From contig JABMCL010002254.1 of assembly GCA_018857735.1 (NCBI GenBank), positions 1-64,000 on the forward strand: 64,000 nucleotides of DNA. Reading direction: 5' to 3'. The notes beneath the pieces were generated by a model, which saw nothing but the letters and a program-made list of their open reading frames with translations, was not told the DNA's origin and made no database searches. Positions 57,101 to 64,000 of this stretch are shown in pieces. A program made the position numbers and the translations under genes. Source of the DNA: Alviniconcha marisindica. Taxonomy: Eukaryota; Mollusca; Gastropoda; Provannidae. Position 1 is the first letter of the stretch; every line of letters begins with the position of its first letter.

Positions 57101-58878
57101 CGTGCAGCAAGATTATGTCTTGGGCAGTACAGAAACCGATCAAATGTCAGCACGATGCTAACCAGTGAACAGAAAGACCCATCATCAGCACGGCAACACT
57201 TTCCAAATCCCAGCCTCCAGAACTGACTACAGGAAGTTCTCCATCTACCCCCACACCATTGGCACTGCTGACTGGAATGCCCTTCCTGAGAACGCTGTCA
57301 CTGCACCCAGCCTGGAGACCTTCAACTTAGTTCAAAGTTTGGGTTGGTGCCCTTCTCATCTGATCCTGCACCCCCCCTCCCCCTTCCCCAATATACAGCA
57401 ATTACCCCCCCTCCCACCCCTCAAACACACACACATTCTCAAAAAGATGAGGGTGGACTTTACTGAAAGAAGAACCGAAGAGAAATGTTACCAATAACCA
57501 AACAGAGAGTAAAGGGAGAAAGCGTGGAATAGTTTTATCTTTTGCAAACTTCATAATGGGAAACAGGTAATAGTACTAATAATACAAGTAACAAAAGCTA
57601 AGGCTGATTGCAGTGATTCTGTAATGTGTGTATTAACTATTATCACCACTCAAAACATGAGTTACCTCTCTTGATTACCACTTTAAAAGAAAGACAATTT
57701 TACTCAAGAAAGTGGAGCTCCCTTGTGAGACCATATATATTATATAACCCACACACTTTTTTCTCCCTTCTTTTTTGATGGCTGAAAATTCACAACAAAT
57801 TACTCTTTTATGTTAGATTTACTCATTTAAAAACCTTCACAGTGACAGCCTTTACAAACAAGTTATATTTTATTCTCAGTTTCTTTGCATGATTTTGTAA
57901 AATATTTTTTGTATTAAATAAAAGTGTTCAGAACCAGAAGACCAAAATGTGTCACAATGTAGGGTTAATATAAAGTGCTGAGCTGTGTGAAAAAAGAGGT
58001 GGACGTACCTGGGTTCCCAGTCTCTAATACTGTAATAGTCCCTATGGTCTCTGTGCATGTAACACAACGTTGAAGAGAAACAAAAGTGATTTGTTTGTTG
58101 CTTTGGTTTGGTGTTACTGTTAGCTGTGTGCCAAAAAAGCTAGTGTATTTGTGTTTCACTATTGGGCGGTTCAGTGAAGCTGGTTTGCACAGGTGAATGC
58201 CCTTTGTAATCTTTCGCGCAAGAAGTCGCAGCATCACTTCCGAGCCGATTTCTGAGTAGGCGTTGCTTCACACTGTGTATAACAATGGAAGTTGAACCTA
58301 GAATTGCAAAGCAGTACAAATGCCACCACTGTTGCAGTTGCAAAAATTACTGGGGAAAGGGGATGGATGGCGGAAAAAAAGTGTCTTTGCATAATTTTTT
58401 GGCTGACCAGAAGATCGTGAGTTCGTGGAAAAAATGTATTTCGGGGCATCCTATAGCACAAGCAACAAGTTGTTGTTTGTTGCCAGACACATTCTGACTA
58501 CGGGCCTCCAAAAATGTCTTTATAGTTGGCAGTGTAAAATTTGCAAATTCACTGTCACCACCTTCCATTGTGAAGAAAGTACACACCAGAAGTAAAAGCA
58601 GCTAAGGGACTTAAGCGATGCTGGGCAAAACAAAAGGGAGTTAACAACACCATCTGAACCGCCTAATAATATAATGTGAAGTAACCTGTCTAGTCCTCTG
58701 TGTATCTTGAGATTTGGAAGAATGTGTACTTGTCAATAACAAAGTCAGTATTCTGTAGCTGTTAGTTTTGTTGCATTTTTAACTGGAGTTCTAGACTTAG
58801 AAAAAAGTTTAGTGTCCTTTTCAGTTCTAGTGAGTAAGGGATGCACATTTGTGCCTTAATCAAGTTAATGGGAACTCT

Positions 58879-58944
<66 letters not shown>

Positions 58945-59939
58945 TTCAAAATATCAGTAGGTAATCTTCAAGCTATAGCAAAGTCATCACAAAATAAAAT
59001 TTCAGTTTTGTTTATTCTTGTTTCAGTCATGGTGCAACTAATCTTGAGATTGTGATTTCACAATGTGTAAACTGCTATTGGCTGATAGGTTGACCAAGTT
59101 TTTTTCAAGTAGGCTACTGCATAATCTGTTCATACCTTGTGTCACTACTATCGAATTATCGTGGTCACCCGCTCTGTCTCACCATAATGGCAATTGAGAG
59201 CACAGATTCGAGAATGAGGCAGCTCAATTTGAGAATCAGCACTCATTTGAGGAATTCCCAATTTGTGCAGCTCAATTGAGGAATTGAGCAAAGTCTTACT
59301 TTGCTTGGAACATATTCATCAACTGAAATACTCGATTGGGTGCGTGGTGATTTGTGTCCTTGAAGATGAATCGGTGCTTGCTCTCATTCGACTCGGCACA
59401 GGTCTCAAAACGGCTCATTACTTATTAATATTCATTAATTTGAAACATATATGTACACGTACCTTTTCGGGTTGTCCATTGTTCAAATTTAATCTGCCAC
59501 TAGTTTCGGTCTCCGCTCTCAGTTTTGCGTCACCGCGCTGGCGATTCGTACTTTCTGTTTGCAGCATTGTTTTTTGAGAGCTCCATGTCCGGCAGTGGAA
59601 TAGTGCGCCACCTGACAGTGTTTTATGTTTATGTGGAAATAAATATCTGGACAAAGACGCATTCAGCGTTGGCCATATGTTGCGGTCAATTGCCCTTGAA
59701 GTTTTGCCGCATACCCTACCACCGCCAGAAACATGAAGAGACGTACCCCAGTGGCAAATGGAGGAAAGAGTTTTCCCTTCTGCCAACATAACACGGAACC
59801 CTTCACAGTTACAACAAGCAACCAATGGCAATGCCTTCCGTGCGTTCTTCCTGATATGTAAATTCACTATGGCTAAATTCACAACATTATTGAAATGGCT
59901 GGAAACACAGCCGCATATGTGCCTCATGGCAGCCGCCAT
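40260..59939 (-). CDS. CRLS1: Cardiolipin synthase (CMP-forming), mitochondrial (gene span, seven coding exons)
   Basis: Seven exons with consistent phases give 1092 bp, 363 residues. The enzyme class joins CDP-diacylglycerol and phosphatidylglycerol to make cardiolipin plus CMP in the inner mitochondrial membrane. The CDP-alcohol phosphatidyltransferase signature is complete: D204-x2-D207-G208-x2-A211-R212-x9-G222-x3-D226-x3-D230 (DLLDGYIAR then [10 protein letters not shown]), split across exons 2 and 3. Flanking motifs match animal CRLS1: [32 protein letters not shown]-like [25 protein letters not shown] and SLAAPVFGF. The first ~155 residues are basic and low in acids early on, which fits a mitochondrial targeting region. 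This exon is longer than in vertebrate orthologues. The gene runs convergent to the SLC46-like gene and divergent from a possible gene starting at 60247. Confidence 0.93.
40360..41330 (-). other. CRLS1 intron 6, distal part with LINE fragment
   Basis: A minus-strand piece at about 40880-40740 reads [18 protein letters not shown] residues ([20 protein letters not shown]), similar to the L2 ORF2 C-terminus. A poly-C/A and CA tract lies at 40650-40680. The rest is unassigned. Confidence 0.45.
41335..42075 (-). repeat. Splice-donor minisatellite, 43-bp unit
   Basis: About 16-17 units on the minus strand read GGCTTTGTGGATCATGTCTG, TCTTCAAGCTTTGTG, GTAAGGGT. That is the 3' end of CRLS1 exon 6 plus its 5' splice site. 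The units nearest the exon (41880-42070) are almost identical at exact 43-bp spacing. Distal units are more diverged and some have small deletions. The 43-bp period is not a multiple of three. Confidence 0.92.
42034..42125 (-). CDS. CRLS1: CRLS1 exon 6
   Basis: Acceptor TTTGTTTCAG, phase 0 in: [20 protein letters not shown] then [10 protein letters not shown]. Phase 2 out at TG/GTAAGG. The last ~35 bp and the donor are the first unit of the 43-bp array that fills the start of intron 6. Confidence 0.9.
42195..42720 (-). repeat. 66-bp minisatellite in CRLS1 intron 5
   Basis: About eight units containing GATGCGGGCTCTCTGTTCTC, CACATCTTGCGTAGGGAGTG and GGAAGTACTGTGATGCC. Spacing between the best copies is exactly 66 bp (42266 to 42332). 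It lies about 70 bp upstream of the exon 6 acceptor. Confidence 0.88.
42720..43950. other. CRLS1 intron 5, central part
   Basis: No gene recognised. A 31-bp direct duplication (CTAGTAGACTTCAAGGACCA...) lies at 42810-42862, and GA tracts at 43293-43315. A poly-A/T-rich zone spans 43130-43250. Confidence 0.4.
43953..44018. repeat. Perfect 29-bp inverted repeat (hairpin), 8-nt loop
   Basis: Arm 43953-43981 (AAAATTTGTTTCACCCTGAT...) and its exact complement at 43990-44018 flank CCAGCTGA. The core TTATATCAGGGTG recurs near 48890-48905 and 50818-50835, and in part near 5555-5565. Confidence 0.9.
44030..44620 (+). mobile_element. SINE-like interspersed repeat
   Basis: The segment GTCAGCTCTGAGTTCTCAAC with GGACCTTAGTTTCTGTGTCC recurs at about 52050-52110. 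The segment AAAAGATC-CATAC-CACAT... CCATG-CAGAGTT-GGT and ACCAAAATAACCCAGCATGC recurs at 61675-61755. It ends in GGAAGAAGAAG, as short retroposons of molluscs often do. No head with a clear RNA polymerase III promoter is seen. Confidence 0.5.
44637..44705 (-). CDS. CRLS1: CRLS1 exon 5
   Basis: Acceptor TTCTTTCAG, 23 codons in phase 0: [20 protein letters not shown] then MSK, with donor AAG/GTAGGC. It matches the LAKYFNP-ATA-L-PTFISK region of animal cardiolipin synthases. Confidence 0.92.
45125..45210 (-). CDS. CRLS1: CRLS1 exon 4
   Basis: Acceptor TGTTTTTTAG, phase 1 in, giving [20 protein letters not shown] then IRYRSLHPP. Phase 0 out before GTCAGT. The RD pair in LIVLRDV is conserved in CRLS1. 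A decayed copy of this exon lies just upstream at 45225-45310. Confidence 0.93.
45225..45312 (-). pseudogene. Decayed duplicate of CRLS1 exon 4
   Basis: On the minus strand TTTTTAG is followed by TGCCGCTGATGAACCTGATT and GTCTTACAACTG. This parallels exon 4 (TGCCTCTGACAGGCCTGATT, GTCCTGCGC). In the same phase it reads [20 protein letters not shown]. The acceptor-side match is strong, the RD pair is lost and no good donor follows, so it is probably a dead exon copy. Confidence 0.6.
45395..45640 (+). mobile_element. tRNA-derived SINE
   Basis: GGTCCTTGGTTCAAATCCCA contains a B box (GGTTCAAATCC) and TGACTTAGTGTTGG upstream resembles an A box at the right distance (about 40 bp). A non-tRNA body follows. 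Not a tRNA gene, because the stems do not pair well. Confidence 0.55.
45833..45890. repeat. (GT)n microsatellite
   Basis: About 55 bp of pure GT in CRLS1 intron 3. Confidence 0.93.
45940..49195. repeat. 3.2-kb minisatellite, about 36-bp unit, CRLS1 intron 3
   Basis: The left family (45940-47490) is based on CCTAGATGATCACAATAAAC then TTGGCCTGGTTAACCC. The right family (47490-49195) is based on CAGGATAATGATGACA-TAAG with CTTGGCCTGGTTAACCC. The two families share the TTGGCCTGGTTAACCC half. A ~120-bp block (GATGAGTCAGCTTGGCCTGG...) at about 47495-47610 is repeated at 47670-47790. An L2-like LINE fragment interrupts the array at 47855-48200. Confidence 0.9.
47855..48200 (-). pseudogene. L2-like LINE fragment, copy f, inside minisatellite
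   Basis: The minus-strand frame (48190-47927) reads [40 protein letters not shown] and [20 protein letters not shown]. This is the C-terminal RT region with the RLDYCN-type motif (here RLKYCN). Confidence 0.78.
49196..49980. other. CRLS1 intron 3, exon-proximal part
   Basis: No repeat or gene recognised. A 126-codon plus-strand frame (49300-49680) has AT-rich composition and no recognisable domain, and is probably chance. Confidence 0.4.
49988..50117 (-). CDS. CRLS1: CRLS1 exon 3 (catalytic signature)
   Basis: Acceptor TGTTCACAG, phase 0 start [20 protein letters not shown], then [20 protein letters not shown] and LIP. Phase 1 end before GTAAGC. It carries the DG-AR-G-D-D residues that bind metal and the CDP-alcohol in this superfamily, all intact. 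Confidence 0.95.
50335..50955. other. CRLS1 intron 2, part
   Basis: Contains a CA tract at 50334-50354 and, at about 50795-50835, the dispersed motif TTTTACGCTCAGTCAACC... GGTTATATCAGGGTG. No gene seen. Confidence 0.4.
50950..51175 (+). mobile_element. tRNA-derived SINE with GT expansion
   Basis: The head GGCACAGCTCAGATATAACA, then CTGGACTTGTGATTGGAAGG, then TTGTGGGTTTGATTCC shows an A box-like and a B box-like (GGTTTGATTCC) element at tRNA spacing. The body carries a (GT)n tract at 51069-51151 and ends in GAAGAAGAAGAAG. Probably a retroposed SINE, not a functional tRNA. Confidence 0.65.
51180..52985. other. CRLS1 intron 2, proximal part
   Basis: No exon recognised. It includes part of the interspersed repeat also seen at 44030 (52045-52115), AT dinucleotide tracts at 51219-51233 and 52235-52251, and a G run at 52890-52908. 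Confidence 0.4.
53037..53174 (-). CDS. CRLS1: CRLS1 exon 2
   Basis: The acceptor GATTTTCAG precedes AAGGAAAAC and the donor is CTG/GTCAGT. The exon is 46 codons, phase 0 to 0: [46 protein letters not shown]. It holds the N-P-N-LT--R motif, the first membrane helices and the first aspartate of the catalytic signature. Confidence 0.94.
54305..54780 (-). mobile_element. L2-like LINE 3' end, copy c, in CRLS1 intron 1
   Basis: The minus strand reads the ORF2 tail ([24 protein letters not shown] in one frame), CACAGTATTTCCATCC, TAACTAATATCAGTACCC, CTGCTACAGTCAG, only a short GTGTTTG, GTAGTGCAC and then the (ATT)n tail at 54325-54309. It is the near-identical, unexpanded counterpart of copies a and b. 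Confidence 0.82.
54790..55685. other. CRLS1 intron 1, unassigned part
   Basis: No gene or repeat recognised. Confidence 0.4.
55690..57335 (+). pseudogene. LINE reverse transcriptase fragments (CR1/Jockey-like) with internal array
   Basis: Plus-strand pieces in order: [20 protein letters not shown] and [14 protein letters not shown] (55791-56030). After a deletion come [20 protein letters not shown] and [20 protein letters not shown] (56095-56290), four 99-bp repeats, then [20 protein letters not shown] (about 56910-56970), and an ORF2 end reading [20 protein letters not shown] (about 57230-57295). This is a mosaic of at least two related, internally deleted copies. Confidence 0.78.
56233..56632 (+). 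repeat. 99-bp in-frame tandem array within LINE
   Basis: GTACATGG recurs at 56233, 56332, 56431 and 56530, with a final GTACATGC at 56629: exactly 99-bp steps, so 33 codons. Each unit spans [20 protein letters not shown] and ends in a stop (CCATTGACA), so the plus frame is not extended. The minus strand is open by chance. Confidence 0.93.
57340..57960. other. CRLS1 intron 1, unassigned part
   Basis: C-rich tract at 57370-57420; AT-rich elsewhere. No gene seen. Confidence 0.4.
58000..58590 (-). pseudogene. SAP-like domain fragment of unknown multi-copy gene
   Basis: A minus-strand frame from an ATG at about 58568 reads [40 protein letters not shown] and [20 protein letters not shown]. The F-LP-IK-FL--R---VSG-K--LV pattern resembles a SAP DNA-binding helix-turn-helix. 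Further minus-strand coding-like sequence in other frames continues to a donor-like CCCAG/GTACGT at about 58010. Family and status are uncertain; it could be a retrocopy or a transposon gene fragment inside CRLS1 intron 1. Confidence 0.4.
58600..59460. other. CRLS1 intron 1, exon 1-proximal part
   Basis: Contains a (GT)n tract at 58880-58939 and a cluster of short TCAATTGAG/TGAGGAATT palindromic words at 59190-59290. No gene seen. Confidence 0.4.
59463..59939 (-). CDS. CRLS1: CRLS1 exon 1 (targeting region)
   Basis: I choose the ATG at 59939 ([16 protein letters not shown]) because it has A at -3 and G at +4 and opens a frame that ends in phase 0 at NNGQPEK/GTACGT. The frame is open a few codons further upstream, but without an ATG. 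The segment has no recognised domain; it has Arg/Lys and few acids in the first 40 residues. A small overlapping upstream ATG lies at 59956. The join to exon 2 is phase-consistent but not proven by homology, since N-termini of this family are not conserved. Confidence 0.7.
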
Positions 59940-60246
59940 TCTTGCCCACACCCCATCTTAGTCTCTAAAAAACAAAACCTAGAATGTCTTCTGAATATTT
60001 AAATAACGAATAAAACAGTTCAAACCATATCATGTTATTTATAATGTAGAAAATATAGAGTTAAACTTTGCGGAATTTTGAAAGCATATCACATAAATTA
60101 TAATATCTTATTTTGGAGATTATAAACTCTATGGCACAGCAGACGCACCTTTCTCGTACAGGAATTCGAGCCACGTTGCTGGATCAAATGACCACTTGAC
60201 ATCCGTGTTGGTGCTTACGTTGTAGTGTCCCACCCTTGCGTAGAAA
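59940..60246. promoter_or_regulatory. Putative bidirectional promoter
   Basis: About 300 bp separate the CRLS1 ATG (minus strand, 59939) from a plus-strand ATG at 60247. No TATA box at a convincing position. A minus-strand upstream ATG at 59956 (AAGATGGGG) opens an 11-codon frame that ends at a TGA overlapping the CRLS1 start region, so it could reduce CRLS1 translation if it lies in the mRNA. Confidence 0.4.
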
Positions 60247-60276
60247 ATGGCGAACCGTATTGAGGAAAGGGCCGAG
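60247..60276 (+). CDS. Candidate short first coding exon of a divergent gene
   Basis: AAAATGGCGAACCGT has A at -3 and G at +4. It encodes MANRIEERAE and then meets GAG/GTAAGA, a near-consensus donor, in phase 0. No downstream exon is recognised within the window, so identity is unknown. It could also be chance. Confidence 0.35.
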
Positions 60277-60935
60277 GTAAGAAACTCTAAGAAATCCTGT
60301 GAATGGTTGGAAGGATCTGGTATTCCTTATCTTGACTTGGAGACAAAATATGATGCTGCAACTTCAGTTTGGAAAACCTCCGTTTGTATTCTTTTTGTTT
60401 CGTGTTTTGATAGTTTGTAAGCATGGCCTTGTGTTTCAGACTAAAAGCTTTCTTGTTTCCTCTTGTGACACATGAAGTGTTGATCTCACGAATATGTTAG
60501 AAATCTTCGTTTCTCTTTACTACAAAGCGTAGCAGGTCGGATGGGGAATGAAACTTGTTTACTTATTCGGTTTCAGTTATTGGTGCTGGCGTTATTGGTG
60601 GGGCAACTTCGATCTGCTGTCTTCGAGGCAACTTCGCCCATGTAATAATCATAATATGACACGTTTGAAAGAGCAGCCAGTGTAATTAGGCGAAAGTGCA
60701 ACTAGGCGATTCTCTGTGCAGACTGCAAAAGTCCGCCCTTGGTTTGAGACCGAGTCGCCAACGGTAACTCTCACCTGTGGTATGTGCCAGGTGAGAGTTA
60801 CCGTAGGCGACTCAGGTCTTTGCTGTACTTGTGTTGCGTATTTCGAGCACTAATTAACTCCCTTGTGTGTTGATTCAGTATGAGCGCACTGGGCTTCGTT
60901 CCGTTTAAGATTTGTTTCCTTGGGATGAGATTATA
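60277..60935. other. Unassigned sequence with a near-perfect inverted repeat
   Basis: Arms 60752-60777 and 60788-60813 (26 bp, one mismatch) with a 10-nt loop. The arm contains ACGGTAACTCTCACCTG. No exon seen. Confidence 0.6.
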
Positions 60936-60939
60936 AACC

Positions 60940-61500
60940 TAAGTTCCCCCAAGTGTATATATGCCTTGCCAAGTACCTTGGCATCACCATACAGCAAGAT
61001 ATGGACTTCAACAACATGGTATACAAGGCTAACAGGACGCTTGGTTTCCTGCGGCACAATCTGAAGATTAGCTCCAGCGCCATAAAGGACAGAGCATGCA
61101 AGGCCTTTGTCAGACCCATACTTGAATATGCTTCATCAGTATGGGACCCATACACCCAATACCACAACACTTCTAGTGTACATCGCATGCTGGACTTGCT
61201 CGGATGGCCGTCTTTGGAACAGCACAGGAAGACCTCACGCCTAGGGGTGATGTATAAGATCTACAATAGACTAGTCCAGTGCCCCATCGTCAAGACCAAA
61301 CTAGTCCCGCCACCACCCCGCCATTGCCGCACCCACTGTCAACAGCTTAGCCTCATCACCACCAGAATGCAGTACCGAGGCTGTTCCTTTTTACCCCGCA
61401 CCATCAGGGACCGGAACTCACTCTCCATTGATGCAGTAGAGGCGATGACTGTTATTGTGTTAACACTTTTGTGTCACATGCCTCCCACTGACCAGTCAAC
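60940..61500 (+). pseudogene. LINE ORF2 C-terminal region
   Basis: The plus frame reads KYLGITIQQDMDFNNMVYKA, NRTLGFLRHNLKISS and ILEYASSVWDPYTQ, then, after a small internal deletion, RMLDLLGWPSLEQHRKTSRL and FLPRTIRDRNSLSIDAVEAM. This is the classical end of a CR1/Jockey-type ORF2. It is truncated at the 5' side and ends before a GA tract at 61519. Confidence 0.85.
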
Positions 61501-61639
61501 TATTTTTTTTTATTTTTAGAGAGAGAGAGAGAATGAACATGAGACAGTGCAACAATTTAATTTTAATTTTAAGGACTTGCGACCAGAGCTGAAATGTGGA
61601 CTTTGCGAACACCACCTAAAGTGCCAGAATAGTCATCAA

Positions 61640-61800
61640 CAATATTGTGGGCATCCAGGAAAGAAGAAGAAAAGATCACATACACACATTATACTGCAGT
61701 CCATGTCAGAGTTCGGTGGATTAGGAAAACACCAAAATAACCCAGCATGCACTAATCATAATGTTAAAGTTGGACACTTGAGTATATGGAAGAAGTGAGC
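61640..61800 (+). mobile_element. SINE-like interspersed repeat, second copy
   Basis: Contains AAAGATCACATACACACATT, CCATGTCAGAGTTCGGTGGA and ACCAAAATAACCCAGCATGC, shared with 44480-44570, and ends GGAAGAAGTG. Confidence 0.55.
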
Positions 61801-62129
61801 TTGCCCACCCCGAGATATTAGGATTGATTGTGTACTGACAGCTCACCTTCTTCTGTTTAAAATGACCATCGGCCACTATTCTGACCATTGCTGTGATTTT
61901 CAGGGGTCTGTGTTGTTTCTGTACATGGTGTGGCAGCAGAAACATTGATCCTGCAGGCTGTGGTGGCTTCTCCTTCCCTCCCCTTCCTTTGGTTTCACAT
62001 CAGGGCTTGGAGTCGGAGCCTCCTCACACATGCTTGTCCAGTGGATATTTTGTAAAGCAAGGCAAGCTGGGTTCAGCATTGGTATTTTGAGGACAGCCAT
62101 TTCAGCTGGCACTGGCAGATCATGTCAAA

Positions 62130-62680
62130 TACTTGAGAAATGCCTGTCTATTCAGGACAAGATATTTAAAAAAAAATCATAAAGTGCAAAATCGAGTTCG
62201 CATAGACTGTTCGAAGTGGAGGAGGGTCAGAAGATGGGCTGCCCTCCTCTGGACTTTCTCAGTGCTGGAGATGTTCTTGCTACAGTGGGGATCCCATTGT
62301 TGTGCTTGCATATTCTATAATCTGTGAGCGGATGCACCATGGCCTTGCAGAAGAGCTTGATTTTGGTTGAGGTAACTTTCAGGTTTCTTCTCAGGAAGTG
62401 GAGCATCTTGTTTGCCTTGGCACAGATGTCAATGTGCCTTTCCCATTTGAGGTCACTGCAGTGTCACCCCAAGGTCACTGTCTTCAGGGCTTAGCTGTGG
62501 AGGGTGCAGGTATCTGTTTTCACTTCCTTGGATGCCATACTGATCAAGCTTGTGCAACAGCAGGGTATGGTTCACCTGGTCAGATGCTTTGGTGAGGTCC
62601 ATGATGATGACCTCAGTTGGAGTTCCTTTAGACAACACTGCTGACACTTTTTTGATAAACTCAGTCAGCTGGGTTTCACA
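62130..62680 (-). pseudogene. LINE reverse transcriptase fragment with internal deletion
   Basis: The minus strand reads IIMDLTKASDQVNHTLLLHK and LDQYGIQG (62647-62540), then directly SPEDSDLGVTLQ and downstream residues such as KANKMLHFLRRNLKVTST in another frame. The RT core, including the catalytic box, is deleted between them. Confidence 0.75.
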
Positions 62681-62689
62681 GGATTACTA

Positions 62690-64000
62690 GTAATTAGTAT
62701 CAAAGCCAGGGGCAGACATGGTACTGGATGTCCATGGTGACTTGTCCAACTCCATGTAGGTCAAACAGTGCGGCGCTGTGGTTTTGGTTAATGCATGCAT
62801 GTAACTCATTGCCACCTTTAATACTAAATAATAGACTGTAATCAGATGAACTTTTGTTGCAAATTTTGATTTCATTCATTGCATGTAAACCTGTTTGAAT
62901 GATTCTGATATTTGTGACCCAAAATGGCATTATATATATATATATATATATGGTCCCTTGGGGGAACTTTGTCCAAACAGGTATGTTTGATTCACATGCA
63001 TGCTTTGAGATACAGTTCTGTCACACTAGCTCAACCAACACAAGCTCATTGTGGTTTGTAGACACCTTCGACCAATCGCAGACTAGTATAGAACACAACT
63101 ACCCATGTTAATCTTGTGAATATGAAAGAAAACATTTGTTTTCCAATGTACGTGATTCGGGGGAATTTTGACCACGGTGGGGGAACTTCATCCAGAGTCT
63201 CGGGGAGAAGTTCATCCAAACATAAAGAGAACACACACAATGAAAGTAAAAGGCTAAGAAAGACGTCCAAACTAGTAGGAGGCCCAGTATTTTTAGAAAG
63301 ACTGAATGTGAATGTTTTCAGCACAAACATGGAATACCTGGAGTAAACTCAGCAGTGTAAACCCAACCAAAACATGCTTTATTTCCAAAATTCTAACTAG
63401 TCCCACAAAAGTTCTTTCATTTCATAGTTTATCAATAATGTCCAACGAGACAGTTGGAAATTCCTGGGACATTTTAAATGCCAGTTTGGGCCACAAATAT
63501 CATTAGAATTACTGAAACGGCATCATACAAGATCTAGCGAATGAAGCCAACATTTGCAACAAAAGTGACTGATTCAGTCTGTAAATGGGTGTGTCCTCAG
63601 TACACCATTGTTTTGCTGACATCAGTACTTGGAAGCATGCATGGTTACTCAGAAATTAGATCTAGATCAAATGTCTGAAAGGAGCTATATATGCATACTG
63701 AAGAAGACAAATTTGATTAAACTCACTTTTTGTTGCAAATTATGGGTTTATTCCCTTTGTATGACCCTCTCTGGATGATGCTGATGGTATTTGTAACCTT
63801 GTATTTGTATTTGTATGGCCTATAAAATGTCCCAGGAATTTCTGACTGCCTCTCTGGATATTACCGTTTATCAGTTTGTTTGTTTCTTCTTCATGTTACT
63901 GTTAGGCCTAGTGATGCATTAGGCCTAAAAGCAAGGTAGACAAAAAGGGCTAATTTCCCCCATGTGGTGTGGGCTACGTTCCCCGATAATTTATGTTGGG
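62690..64000. other. Unassigned sequence to window end
   Basis: No gene recognised. (TA)n at 62933-62951. Short direct repeats of GGGGGAACTT-TCCAAACA occur at 62958-62980 and 63178-63220. Confidence 0.4.

Overview
The window is eukaryotic nuclear DNA from an animal. It has spliced genes with GT-AG introns, long introns full of tandem repeats, many decayed non-LTR retrotransposons, TTAGGG-type telomere-like repeats and very abundant CA/GT and GA microsatellites. A mollusc, probably a marine gastropod, fits the style (CR1/L2-like LINEs, tRNA-derived SINEs ending in GAA-rich tails, very long CA tracts). That placement is an inference; no species-diagnostic gene is present.

Layout. Bases 1-1560 are an extreme GC-rich degenerate repeat that grades into telomere-like sequence. 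Bases 1.7-13 kb look subtelomeric: interstitial telomere-like arrays in both orientations, four copies of a composite repeat next to them, a duplicated 240-bp segment, two copies of a ~0.6-kb MITE (one inserted cleanly into a CCCTAA array with a TAA target duplication), and broken LINEs. Bases 13-16 kb hold an L2-like LINE end, about 1.1 kb of compound microsatellite and a second LINE 3' end.

Bases 18.7-37.6 kb carry a plus-strand gene in eight coding exons. I assemble these by splice phase into a 506-residue SLC46-family major facilitator transporter (relatives: the proton-coupled folate transporter SLC46A1 and the lysosomal SLC46A3). Bases 59.9-40.3 kb carry a convergent minus-strand gene in seven coding exons. 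It encodes a 363-residue mitochondrial cardiolipin synthase (CRLS1-like) with an intact CDP-alcohol phosphatidyltransferase signature. A short plus-strand first exon at 60.25 kb may start a third gene divergent from CRLS1. The two main genes have unrelated roles and look like ordinary neighbours.

The most striking observation is that three minisatellites have been amplified across exon-intron junctions: a splice-donor array after SLC46 exon 2 (56-bp unit), a splice-acceptor array before SLC46 exon 5 (79-bp unit), and a splice-donor array after CRLS1 exon 6 (43-bp unit). Each unit carries both exon sequence and a consensus-like splice site. In parallel, an L2-like LINE in SLC46 intron 7 has its reverse-transcriptase FADD box expanded into about 2 kb of a 51-bp (17-codon) in-frame array. 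Another LINE has a 99-bp (33-codon) in-frame array. Several long intronic minisatellites fill the remaining introns. Assembly error in such arrays cannot be excluded from sequence alone.
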